A stretch of DNA of 64,000 nucleotides from Alphaproteobacteria bacterium (lineage in GTDB: Bacteria; Pseudomonadota; Alphaproteobacteria; UBA828): assembly GCA_011523425.1 (NCBI GenBank), contig WTGU01000087.1:20312-84311 (forward strand), read 5' to 3'. The notes under the pieces were generated by a model, which saw only the letters and a list, made by a program, of their open reading frames with translations, did no database searches and was not told where the DNA came from. Below, in pieces: positions 37,101-42,680 of this stretch. How positions within the stretch are numbered: the first letter of the stretch is position 1; each line of letters starts with the position of its first letter. A program made the position numbers and the translations under genes.

Positions 37101-40100
37101 TGAGCCATCCGGTCGAGGGAGAGGTGGTCTACAGAACCCAATCTAACCGCGTCCAGGGCACGGCGACGGTGGTGGCTGACTACGAACGGTTCGTCGAATT
37201 CGGAGTTGACACGGACATCTCAATACCGTCCCGGCAGACGTCGGCGAGCTTTCAGGTGACCATCGTCGACGACGATATCGACGAGGAAGACGAAACGCTC
37301 GCCATCGACTGGCGCTTGTCCTGGTCGGGGGTGGCGCCCACGGCGACGAATACGGTCAACGTCACCGGCACGATCGTGGACGACGACACGCGCGGGGTGA
37401 CGGTGTCACAGACCGCGCTCCCGGTGCCGGAGGGCGGCACGGCGACCTACACGGTGGTGCTCGACAGCGAGCCCACGGGCACCGTGACGGTGACGCCGTC
37501 ACGCTCGAGCGGCGATACGGACGTGACGGTGAGCGGGGCGCTGACCTTCACGCCGTCGACCTGGGACACGGCGCAGACGGTGACGGTGAGCGCGGCCGAG
37601 GATGCGGACGCGGTCAACGACACGGCGACCGTCTCCCACGCGGTGGCCGGGGCCGACTACGGCTCCGAGACGGCCCCGGACGTTGCGGTGACGGTGACGG
37701 ACGACGAGGCGGCGCCGGACGTTCCGGGCCGGGTGACGGGGCTGACCACCGACGCCACCGCCAGCAGGGTCGCACTGAGCTGGACGGCGCCCTCCTCCGG
37801 CACGGTCGTCGGCTACCGGGTCGAGGCGTCCTACGATGGCGGCTCCTCCTGGGCCGAGGTGATGGCCGACACGGGCGGAACCGGCATGGCCTACACGCAC
37901 CGCTCGGGCCTGATGGCCGGCGAGACCCGCCACTACCGGGTCTCGGCCATTTTCGGCGGAGGCGACGGCACGGGCCCGGCGTCCGACGCGGCGGAGGCCA
38001 ACGCGACGATCACGGTCGGCGGGCTGACGGTCACGGGTCTGGCAGTCGAGGACGCGCCGCACGGAGTGCCGACCGTCGATCTCTGCTGGAAGCCCGCCGA
38101 TGTCGCGGCAAGCGACCTGGGAAGCTTCGCGATCCAGAAGAGAAAGCTCCACCCCTCGATGCCGGGAGAGTGGAGCGATGAGGTCTTCTCTCCCTGGTCC
38201 CCGTCGGATGCAGCCGACTGCGAGGCGGGCAGCATCGGTCTCCGCGTGAGCAGCGGCATCGTCGCGAATGTCCGCTACGCGTTCAGGATGCGCGCCAGGC
38301 ACGAAGACGGCTGGGCGCTGTCGAACGATGCCGAGGCGGCATCGGTCGACATGGCCAGGGATGTTCGCACCGAGGTGATGGCGGGCAATTCCGGCGAGGC
38401 GGGAGACACCGAGGTGCCCGCCACCGTGTGCCGCGACTACGACGATCCGGCGACGCCCGAGAACGACGCGGGCACCTTTATCGTCAATATCGGGTTCACG
38501 ACGGGGCCGGAACTCTTCCTTTACTACGAAGAGGTGGACGGATTCGTGCTGGGCGATGACGTGACGCTCGTGAACGCGTCCGCGCAACTCATCGATCGTC
38601 CCTACAGCCGGAACCTGGGGTATCGGATCCGGGTCACCCCCACCGACTGGGGACAGCCGGTGGCGGTGAGCGTTCCCGCAGGCGCGGTGACCCATTCCGA
38701 AACGGGGACACCGAACCTGGCCTCGAACGTCTTCCGTCGGAACACGTCCGACTCAACCGATTGCGACGCGAGCAGCACCGCGACGCTCTATCAACCGTTC
38801 GTCAGGAGTGTCGAGATCCTCGACGACGACGATCGGAACGGAAATTGGGCGGCAGGCGAGCATGTCGGCGTCGCGATCGACTTCCGCGAGGACGTGGTCG
38901 TGGCGACGGAGGGTGGAGTCCCCTCGGTCACTCTCACCGTCGACGGCGAAACGGTGCAGGCGCCCTATGCCCGGGGGTCGGGTGGCGAAACGCTCGTCTT
39001 CGCGCATGCGGTGACCGCCGCCCAGAGCCCGGTCTACAGCGTGGCCCTGCTGGCCGACAGCCTGTCGTTGAACGGCGGCACGATCGCGAGTCCCAACGGG
39101 CCGTCGGCAGAGCTCGGCCATGCGGGGGCTACGAAGGAGAGCCGGAGGCCGCCGCCGCCGCCACCCGGGCCCTCGCTGACCGCCCAATGGGCGAAATTCC
39201 CGCCCGGCCATTCCGGTGACGGCATGAAGTTCGTGGTCCGCGTGAAGTTCAGCGAGCCGGTGACCGTCAGCGCGCGGAGCCTTCGCAACCATGCCCTGAC
39301 GGTGACCGACGGCGTCATCGACGGCCTGTGGCAGGTCGCGAACGGCAACGGCGAGAAGAAAGGCGACCTGTGGGCGATCAGGGTGATGCCGACATCCACC
39401 CGTCCCCTGGCGCTGACGCTGGCCGCCACACCCGACTGCGCTGCGCAGGGGGCGATCTGCACCGCGGACAAGAGGCCGCTCTCCAGTGCGATATCCCTCA
39501 CGGTGCCGGGGCCGGCACACGAGATCACGGTGGCGGACTCGGAGGTCCAGGAAGGGCCGGGCGCGGCGCTGGGGTTCGTCGTGACGCTGAGCGGCACGGC
39601 GCCCTATCGGGTCAAGGTCGATTACCGGACGGTGGACGGTACGGCAACCGCGGGCCTGGACTATACGGCTGTCTCGGGCCGACTCATCTTCGAGCGCGGC
39701 GAGACGTCGAAGACCATCGCCGTGCCGGTGCTCGACGACACGATCGACGATGACGGCGAGACCCTGACGCTCGTGCTGAGCAATCCGAAGCGGACGACGA
39801 TCGTCGATGGCGAAGCCGTGGGGACGATTCGCAACAGCGATGCGATGCCGCAGGCGTGGCTGGCGCGCCTCGGGCGCACGGTCGCGGACCAGGTGCTCGC
39901 GGCGGTCGAGGACCGCCTGGCGTCGGTGCCGGTCGCGGAGACGGAGCTGAGCATCGCGGGGCAGCGGGTCGACGGCAGCGCCGCATCGGATGACGCCGAA
40001 GCGCGGGAGGCGGAAACCGGCCTCGAAACGCTGGCGGGATGGCTCGGCGGCGGGAGTGACGAGGACGAGGCGCGCGGATTCGCGTCGCGGCAGGTGACGG

Positions 40101-41281
40101 AGCGCGACTTGCTCACCGGCACGTCCTTCACCCTGACGGGACGAACGGCGGAGGATGGCGTCACCGCTGTGTGGGGCCGGGGAACGGTCGGTCGGTTCCA
40201 CGGGCGCGAGGGCGCGCTCGCTCTCGACGGCGAGGTGCTGAGCAGCATGCTGGGTGCCGACTGGACGCAAGGGGCCCGAACCGCAGGGGTCTTGATCGCT
40301 CATTCCCGCGGCGAGGGCGGCTACCAGGCGGAGTCGGGCAGCGGCGCGGTCTCCTCGACCCTGACCGGGGTCTATCCCTACGGCCGTCTTGCGCTGAACG
40401 AGCGCGTGTCCCTGTGGGGCGTCTCGGGCTACGGCGCAGGCGCGCTTGCGCTCGGGCCGGAGGGCGGCGTGTCGCTCAACGCCGATATCGATCTCGCCAT
40501 GGCGGCCGCGGGTGTCAGAGGCGTCGTTCGCGACGGCGGCGACGCCGGTGCCACCGTCGCGCTGACCGCCGACGGACTGATCGTGCGAACCGGCTCCGAG
40601 AGCACGACGGGCCTGGCGTCCTCGACGGCGGACGTGACCCGCCTGCGTCTGGGCATCGAGGGATCGCAGCCGCTCCCGCTGGAGGGCGGCGCGCTGCTGA
40701 CGCCAAGCGTCGAAGTCGGGCTGCGCCACGACGGCGGCGACGCCGAGACCGGTTTGGGGGTCGACATCGGCGCCGCGTCCGTCTGGGAGGAGCCGGCGCG
40801 GGGCCTCAGGGCGGAACTCCAGGGGCGCGGGCTACTGACCCACGCGGACGGGGATCTTCGGGAGCGCGGCTTCGCCGGCTCGCTCGTCTGGAACCCGAGG
40901 CGGGCCTCCGGGCTCGGTCCGTCGCTCACCGTGCGCCAGACGATCGGGGCTTCGCCGAGCAGCGGCATGGATGCGCTGCTCTCTCGGGAGACGCTTGCGG
41001 GCCTCGCCGCGAACGACAACGGAGCGGATTCCGCTCGCCGCTTCGACGTGACGCTGGGCTACGGGCTGCCCGTGCTGGGCGGCTGGTTCATCGGCACACC
41101 CGAGATCGGGCTCGGGCTCACCGACATGGGCCGTGAGTACCGAATGGGCTGGGGGCTCGGACTCGCGCGTCACGACCGCCCCTCGCTCCATCTCGAGCTC
41201 GAAGGCACACTGCACGAACGCGCGGACGAAGACCGCGCACCAGAGCACCGAATCGATTTCACCCTGAGGGCGCGCTGGTGA
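28127..41281 (+). CDS. Giant surface repeat protein (4384 residues) with Calx-beta/Ig-like repeats and C-terminal outer-membrane barrel
   Basis: A secreted protein with a signal peptide ending near ATARA (residue 32). An N-terminal domain (about 33-200) resembles choice-of-anchor modules. Roughly ten Calx-beta-like domains follow, recognisable by A(S)ATEG or VDED starts, DYTA.SG.L.F..G, and DETF.(V/L)TLSNPSSNA (at about 198, 309, 1435, 1921, 2031, 2521, 2630, 2850, 2968, 3798). Between them are five QTALPVPEDG-type repeats, two cadherin-like sandwiches (about 991 and 2749), fibronectin III-like domains (about 1340, 3196, 3300) and SwmB-like units. From about 3909 a barrel-type region ends in FTLRARW. 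Calx-beta domains bind Ca2+; a Ca-rigidified adhesin held by its barrel is inferred. Start: ATG 28127 with weak AGGA ten bases before. Confidence 0.85.
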   Translation: MCLSIPPLATRVLLPVCLILCLAGLFAATARAQTVDTLVSNTGQSALSGATPSIQAQSFTTGPHGTGYTLSSISLLPFRDFAGDSGTFVAIKEDSAGRPGTLVAALATPDDAYVPGDFFSYTAPANTVLQANTTYWIVLNEEQAQSDWQGWGKTASRGEDSTSLPGWSIGNARLQQSGTSWNTAADPLRIDIRGYKNANPTLSIAAASALEGSPVRFAVSLDNATDGVVTVQYDTGDVTAIAGTDYTAASSQTLTIPAGDTVAEFSIATTEDSVDEADETFTVTLSNPSSNADLGTVKSATGTILDGDGKPAVSVAGASATEGANLSFTVSLRFVTDTDVTVEYSTSIGTGDTASASDFTAESGETATITAGQTETAISIATTQDSVDESDETLTLTISNPSSNAELGTATSATGTIEDDDTAGLVFSAPILGVTEGASNSYTVALATEPSATVSVSIAAGGSAGLTLGTSQLSFTPTNWGEAQTVSVSADHDDDASPGSATLTHTASGGDYGSVAATLPVAVTDDDTPAIVLSQTALPVPEDGSATYTVALATLPTEKVTLELAGTAGTDLTVAPNAIEFEPGDWDTPVTVTVEAAADLDADNDPETLTYTASGGDYGGVSASVAVEVVDTVAASIVLNKTRLHVKEGGAAVAYRVALGLQPASDVTVQVTRVNGAPLFIGTSSASGQSATLTFTPDNWDQSQRIVVAASSNVVTGNREHELRHRAAGGGYGSAPVVDLPVLIQDENAQNSYVFSETALSLAEDGTTSYTLKLGKRPSANLSVTIAGGGSSLTVEPGSLSFTRDNWNDGQTVSVTAVAQVSAQDATKTLTHTGDGGGYDSGALAPGELPVTIVRDVPKIADTGGVTVTSRPLHTGNTYASGETIALSVKFDRDVVVDTGNGSPDLEVDIGSSSRIVGYAGMAGNRTLTFEYVVQAGDLDSDGISVGDDALVLNGATIRAGADQRDAELGGTALSTQGGHRVDGSQTLAAATLASLGLAHGTTSLDLTPPFASGTTAYEATVSASVEFVTVSASAAGGGNARILPADADSNATGHQVRIDGAETEITVTAVRAPRPDGTYTVTVSQVRPSVSIAADVSTLAFHLQGFTLTVTRAAATAEALAVNLAFTQDQDFLPSSKLSRTVTIPANQTSATLTLEPGDFTGGATADGTLTASIASHSTYAIGSDGSASVAMVAADPAITVRPSSAAHVFPEDSGTHSIGFVAETAAGVPEPAGISFRLIVSTQNGTAVGNLDYEALGTSFVSFQASDFAAQDGRYVATKSVDVTLTDDDLVEGNEGFSLRLIKNNFPAAVALAGSDGSTCGTVCAWNIVIVDDDSPPAQVTGVALTPAGGSLGVSWDGVLGADGYKVQWKSGDQTFATASSDGREASISSGSTTSHTIPSLTDGTDYTVRVLAVRGSLEGAWSTEVAGRPDLPTLTVAAASATEGAAVEFTVSLSRAAASAVTVQYDTSIESGDTASADDFTAASGETLTIGAGQTSGTVSIATTGDTADEDDETFTLTLSNPSSNAALETARSATGTIVDDDVTAASVASVTFTDVPSSGSYGLGDTIEVSVTFDAAVDVTGTPRVGLSMDGTPAAGSYALYDAGASSATVLVFRKTVTAADDDDTDGIGVPADALELNGGSIVNDGTTVAATLGHTSVSNGANVATRWIEGIAVTSTPTVPETVTGDPIYGPGETVRLTVTFENAVTVDTASGTPALKIVAGSGGRQDAEYESGSGSTALVFAWAVPAAVAGDGTPIGVPSNTAADRTLLTNGGLVLNGGTIEDAGARAVNLRHGSYVTASQVDTTGPVLATGPAGAVVDGTELVFSFERSSGVPDHLDEDSEPAPGDFTVTVLSVGTRTVSGVDLDGATVTLALASPVGHAQTVTVGYAPGTDRIKDRWGNEAAGFSGRAVRNDSPEPTLSIASVTVDEDDGTAAFAVTLDVASGEEVTVDYATSDVTTTGGSDYTAASGTLRFAPGDTSETITVTLGDDALAEGDETFKVTLSNAANASIANGEATGTIADNEGTPTVTIADASATEGDAVEFAVTLSPASQTDVTVQYATTDGSATADSAHADGADYTAPASNATLTIAAGKTSETISIATGDDTVDEDDETFTMTLSGPSSNAALGSPKTATGTIEDDDTDPAVVTNVAFTNRPSNNVYGLGDVIEVRVTFDIAVEVGGTPRVKLYFIDAHRLNEYAYYDAASSTERVLVFKRVVTGNDDDDSSVRVATNGLQRNGGTIRNKGTTVNARLDHVFHDGGLSLDTRWVKSVAVTSTPTVPETVTGDPVYGPGETVRFTVTFENAVDVDETNGTPALKFRSGSDSTVHTAPYESGTGTTALVFAWTVPAQVPGDGAALVVPTNVRGIGLNGSSGLTLGGGTIENDDGIAVNIRHRQRTAAARVDTTGPVLASAADGATVDGTELVLAFERASGVAEHLDEDSEPAPGDFEVAVAGASRSVTGVDVDGATVTLTLASAVGHAQAVTVGYTPGTDRIKDRWGNEAAQFSGRTVRNDSPEPAISIASATAAENAGKVAFAVTLDMASGEAATVDYVTSDDTAEAGSDYTAASGTLDFAVGETAKTIEVALIDDSVGEGSETFKVTLSNTSNATVAVAMATGTITDDETPTLTIANASATEGDAVEFTVTLDSVASRDVTVQYGTSDGTATSDSQHEDGADYSAPASGATLTISAGQASKTVSIATGSDTAHEDDETFTLTLSSPSSNAALGTPKTATGTIVNDDAASTDATLTSLTVKVGGSDVALTPVFASGTSSYEGEIENTAATVSVAVASNHGKARVAIAGDDDTSTPNQADLAMAFGENTVTVTVTAEDGETEQAYTIELTRAAPVIEWEHTGLYKGEDAGDVEIGVILTPALGEAVSVDYATLSSSLGLPGEDYTPVSDTLTFAPGETRKTFTLSILDDSVYEPAGAGNVTLALSNPTDPAVFGINGTILVVLVGPDNESPPTATMEDVSVDEDAGTMTFVLELSHPVEGEVVYRTQSNRVQGTATVVADYERFVEFGVDTDISIPSRQTSASFQVTIVDDDIDEEDETLAIDWRLSWSGVAPTATNTVNVTGTIVDDDTRGVTVSQTALPVPEGGTATYTVVLDSEPTGTVTVTPSRSSGDTDVTVSGALTFTPSTWDTAQTVTVSAAEDADAVNDTATVSHAVAGADYGSETAPDVAVTVTDDEAAPDVPGRVTGLTTDATASRVALSWTAPSSGTVVGYRVEASYDGGSSWAEVMADTGGTGMAYTHRSGLMAGETRHYRVSAIFGGGDGTGPASDAAEANATITVGGLTVTGLAVEDAPHGVPTVDLCWKPADVAASDLGSFAIQKRKLHPSMPGEWSDEVFSPWSPSDAADCEAGSIGLRVSSGIVANVRYAFRMRARHEDGWALSNDAEAASVDMARDVRTEVMAGNSGEAGDTEVPATVCRDYDDPATPENDAGTFIVNIGFTTGPELFLYYEEVDGFVLGDDVTLVNASAQLIDRPYSRNLGYRIRVTPTDWGQPVAVSVPAGAVTHSETGTPNLASNVFRRNTSDSTDCDASSTATLYQPFVRSVEILDDDDRNGNWAAGEHVGVAIDFREDVVVATEGGVPSVTLTVDGETVQAPYARGSGGETLVFAHAVTAAQSPVYSVALLADSLSLNGGTIASPNGPSAELGHAGATKESRRPPPPPPGPSLTAQWAKFPPGHSGDGMKFVVRVKFSEPVTVSARSLRNHALTVTDGVIDGLWQVANGNGEKKGDLWAIRVMPTSTRPLALTLAATPDCAAQGAICTADKRPLSSAISLTVPGPAHEITVADSEVQEGPGAALGFVVTLSGTAPYRVKVDYRTVDGTATAGLDYTAVSGRLIFERGETSKTIAVPVLDDTIDDDGETLTLVLSNPKRTTIVDGEAVGTIRNSDAMPQAWLARLGRTVADQVLAAVEDRLASVPVAETELSIAGQRVDGSAASDDAEAREAETGLETLAGWLGGGSDEDEARGFASRQVTERDLLTGTSFTLTGRTAEDGVTAVWGRGTVGRFHGREGALALDGEVLSSMLGADWTQGARTAGVLIAHSRGEGGYQAESGSGAVSSTLTGVYPYGRLALNERVSLWGVSGYGAGALALGPEGGVSLNADIDLAMAAAGVRGVVRDGGDAGATVALTADGLIVRTGSESTTGLASSTADVTRLRLGIEGSQPLPLEGGALLTPSVEVGLRHDGGDAETGLGVDIGAASVWEEPARGLRAELQGRGLLTHADGDLRERGFAGSLVWNPRRASGLGPSLTVRQTIGASPSSGMDALLSRETLAGLAANDNGADSARRFDVTLGYGLPVLGGWFIGTPEIGLGLTDMGREYRMGWGLGLARHDRPSLHLELEGTLHERADEDRAPEHRIDFTLRARW
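32775..36381 (+). repeat. Tandem duplication of a ~1.8-kb multi-domain module
   Basis: Unit 1 (32776-34578) and unit 2 (34579-36381) carry the same domain order: SwmB-like, SwmB-like with VTSTPTVPETVTGDP, a segment ending DRIKDRWGNEA, and two Calx-beta domains. Corresponding points are offset by 1800-1803 bp, for example the bases encoding DRIKDRWGNEA at about 33814 and 35614. Long stretches are nearly identical DNA. Confidence 0.88.
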
Positions 41282-41356
41282 ATGGGGGGCGAACCCAGGC
41301 GGGCATCAGACTGCCCCGTTGCCGCGCCTCTCAGGGGGGCCATACTGCGCGCCGAT

Positions 41357-41374
41357 CACCCCCAGTAGGGGGTG
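41357..41374. terminator. Hairpin between convergent genes
   Basis: Perfect seven-base arms CACCCCC and GGGGGTG with the loop AGTA, in the 102-bp gap between the giant gene and the LarA-like gene, which converge. No T-tract follows on either strand, so termination would need Rho or be inefficient. Confidence 0.45.
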
Positions 41375-41383
41375 CGAGTACCA

Positions 41384-42673
41384 CTACGCGGCGGTGGGGC
41401 GGTGGACGGGCACCAGGTAGGGCCCTTCGGGAATCACGGCGATGCGGTTGTCGCGGTGCCGGGCGACACTGTCGGCCACGGCACCGGCGAGCGACTCGGT
41501 CATCCGGACCCCGGTGAGCGCGCGCTCCTCCGGCGCGAGGCCCTCGGTGAAGAGGTAGACGGTGCCGGCCCGCATCGGGCGGAGCTGCATCTCGGTCTGC
41601 CACTCGTCGACCGCGGCATGGATCTTGCCGCTGATCTCGTCGAGGAAGCGCTCCGGCCCGTTCTCCACCAGGCGGCGCTGGGCGTCGGCGTAGTGGACTG
41701 AACCGAGCCCTTCGGAGCATGCCGATGCGACGATGAGGTCGCCGCCCGGCTCCAGGATCTCCAGCGGCCCGACCATGCCCTTGACCGTCTGGTAGTAGGT
41801 GGCGTCGAGAGGGTAGCCGGCGGCGCTCGTCAGCACCGTGCTGAAGCGCTCGGCGACGGGAACCGTGGCGTAACGTGCGGCGAAGCGCACCGCCGCCTCG
41901 TGGCTCGCCACGACCTCGCCGTAGTTGAGAAAGGCGATGCGGCGCTCGTCGTCGATGACGCTGTTCACCGCCCGGGCGCCGCCGAGCATCGCCATGATCT
42001 CCAGTTGCTCCTCGTGCAGCGGGTTCCCCTCCAGCACACAGTTAGTGCAGTTGGGATGCTCCATGAAGCGCGCGCTGTGGAAGGTGGTGATGGTCTCGGC
42101 GTGGGCGACGCCGGGCGCGATCACCTTGCGCCCGCCGGACCAGCCGGCCATGAAGTGCGGCTCCACCAGGCCCGTCGCGATGCGCAGGTCGGCGTCCACG
42201 AAGCGCCGGTCGAGCCGCACGACCGTGCCGCGCCGGGTGGTGCCGAGAAGCACGTGGTCCTCGTCGTTCCGGGCGAAGTGGTTCGCCACCTCCACCGTCT
42301 CCAGCACCCAGGGATCGCCCACCAGGGAGGCGAGCTCCTCTCCCTCATTGGGGCGGTGCAGCCCGGTCGCCACCAGCACCGTGATCTGCGCCGGCTCGAC
42401 CCCGGCAGCGAGCAGGGTGCGGACGAGCGGCGGCAGGATCGTGCCGTTGGGCACCGGCCGTGTGAAGTCGCAGATGAGGATGCAGACGCGCCGCGCCTCT
42501 GCCGCTTCTTCCGCGAGCGGCGGGCAGCCTACGGGCCGGGCAAGCGCATCCTCCATCGCCAGTGCAGGCTGGGCGAGCAGCGGCATGGCCTGCTTCTCGA
42601 TCAGGGTAAGGTCCAGCGACTCGGGCAGATCGACCGCGCGCATGCCCCGGCCATAGTTCAGGTGGACGCGCAT
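41384..42673 (-). CDS. LarA-type nickel-pincer racemase/epimerase (DUF2088)
   Basis: A 429-residue protein of the lactate racemase family, which interconverts enantiomers of 2-hydroxyacids by hydride transfer using the Ni-pincer nucleotide NPN. The expected catalytic residues are all present: D69 and R72 in DFTRPVP, H106 in TGLHRP, H173 in EPHF, K183 in GGRKVIAPG (the lysine that carries the cofactor) and H199 in TFHSAR. The substrate is unknown; family members act on lactate, malate, hydroxyglutarate and sugar acids. No larB, larC or larE cofactor genes are in the window. It lies seven bases after the FAD reductase gene, so it is probably the last gene of that operon. Confidence 0.88.
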   Translation of the reverse strand: MRVHLNYGRGMRAVDLPESLDLTLIEKQAMPLLAQPALAMEDALARPVGCPPLAEEAAEARRVCILICDFTRPVPNGTILPPLVRTLLAAGVEPAQITVLVATGLHRPNEGEELASLVGDPWVLETVEVANHFARNDEDHVLLGTTRRGTVVRLDRRFVDADLRIATGLVEPHFMAGWSGGRKVIAPGVAHAETITTFHSARFMEHPNCTNCVLEGNPLHEEQLEIMAMLGGARAVNSVIDDERRIAFLNYGEVVASHEAAVRFAARYATVPVAERFSTVLTSAAGYPLDATYYQTVKGMVGPLEILEPGGDLIVASACSEGLGSVHYADAQRRLVENGPERFLDEISGKIHAAVDEWQTEMQLRPMRAGTVYLFTEGLAPEERALTGVRMTESLAGAVADSVARHRDNRIAVIPEGPYLVPVHRPTAA

Positions 42674-42680
42674 CGCCCCC

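Noticed and set aside
28800..37700. Repeated GACGA-rich DNA taken as possible CRISPR or transposon repeats
   Set aside because: The repeats are in frame, of domain size (about 90-110 codons or 600 codons) and encode Calx-beta-type strands, not short direct repeats with spacers.
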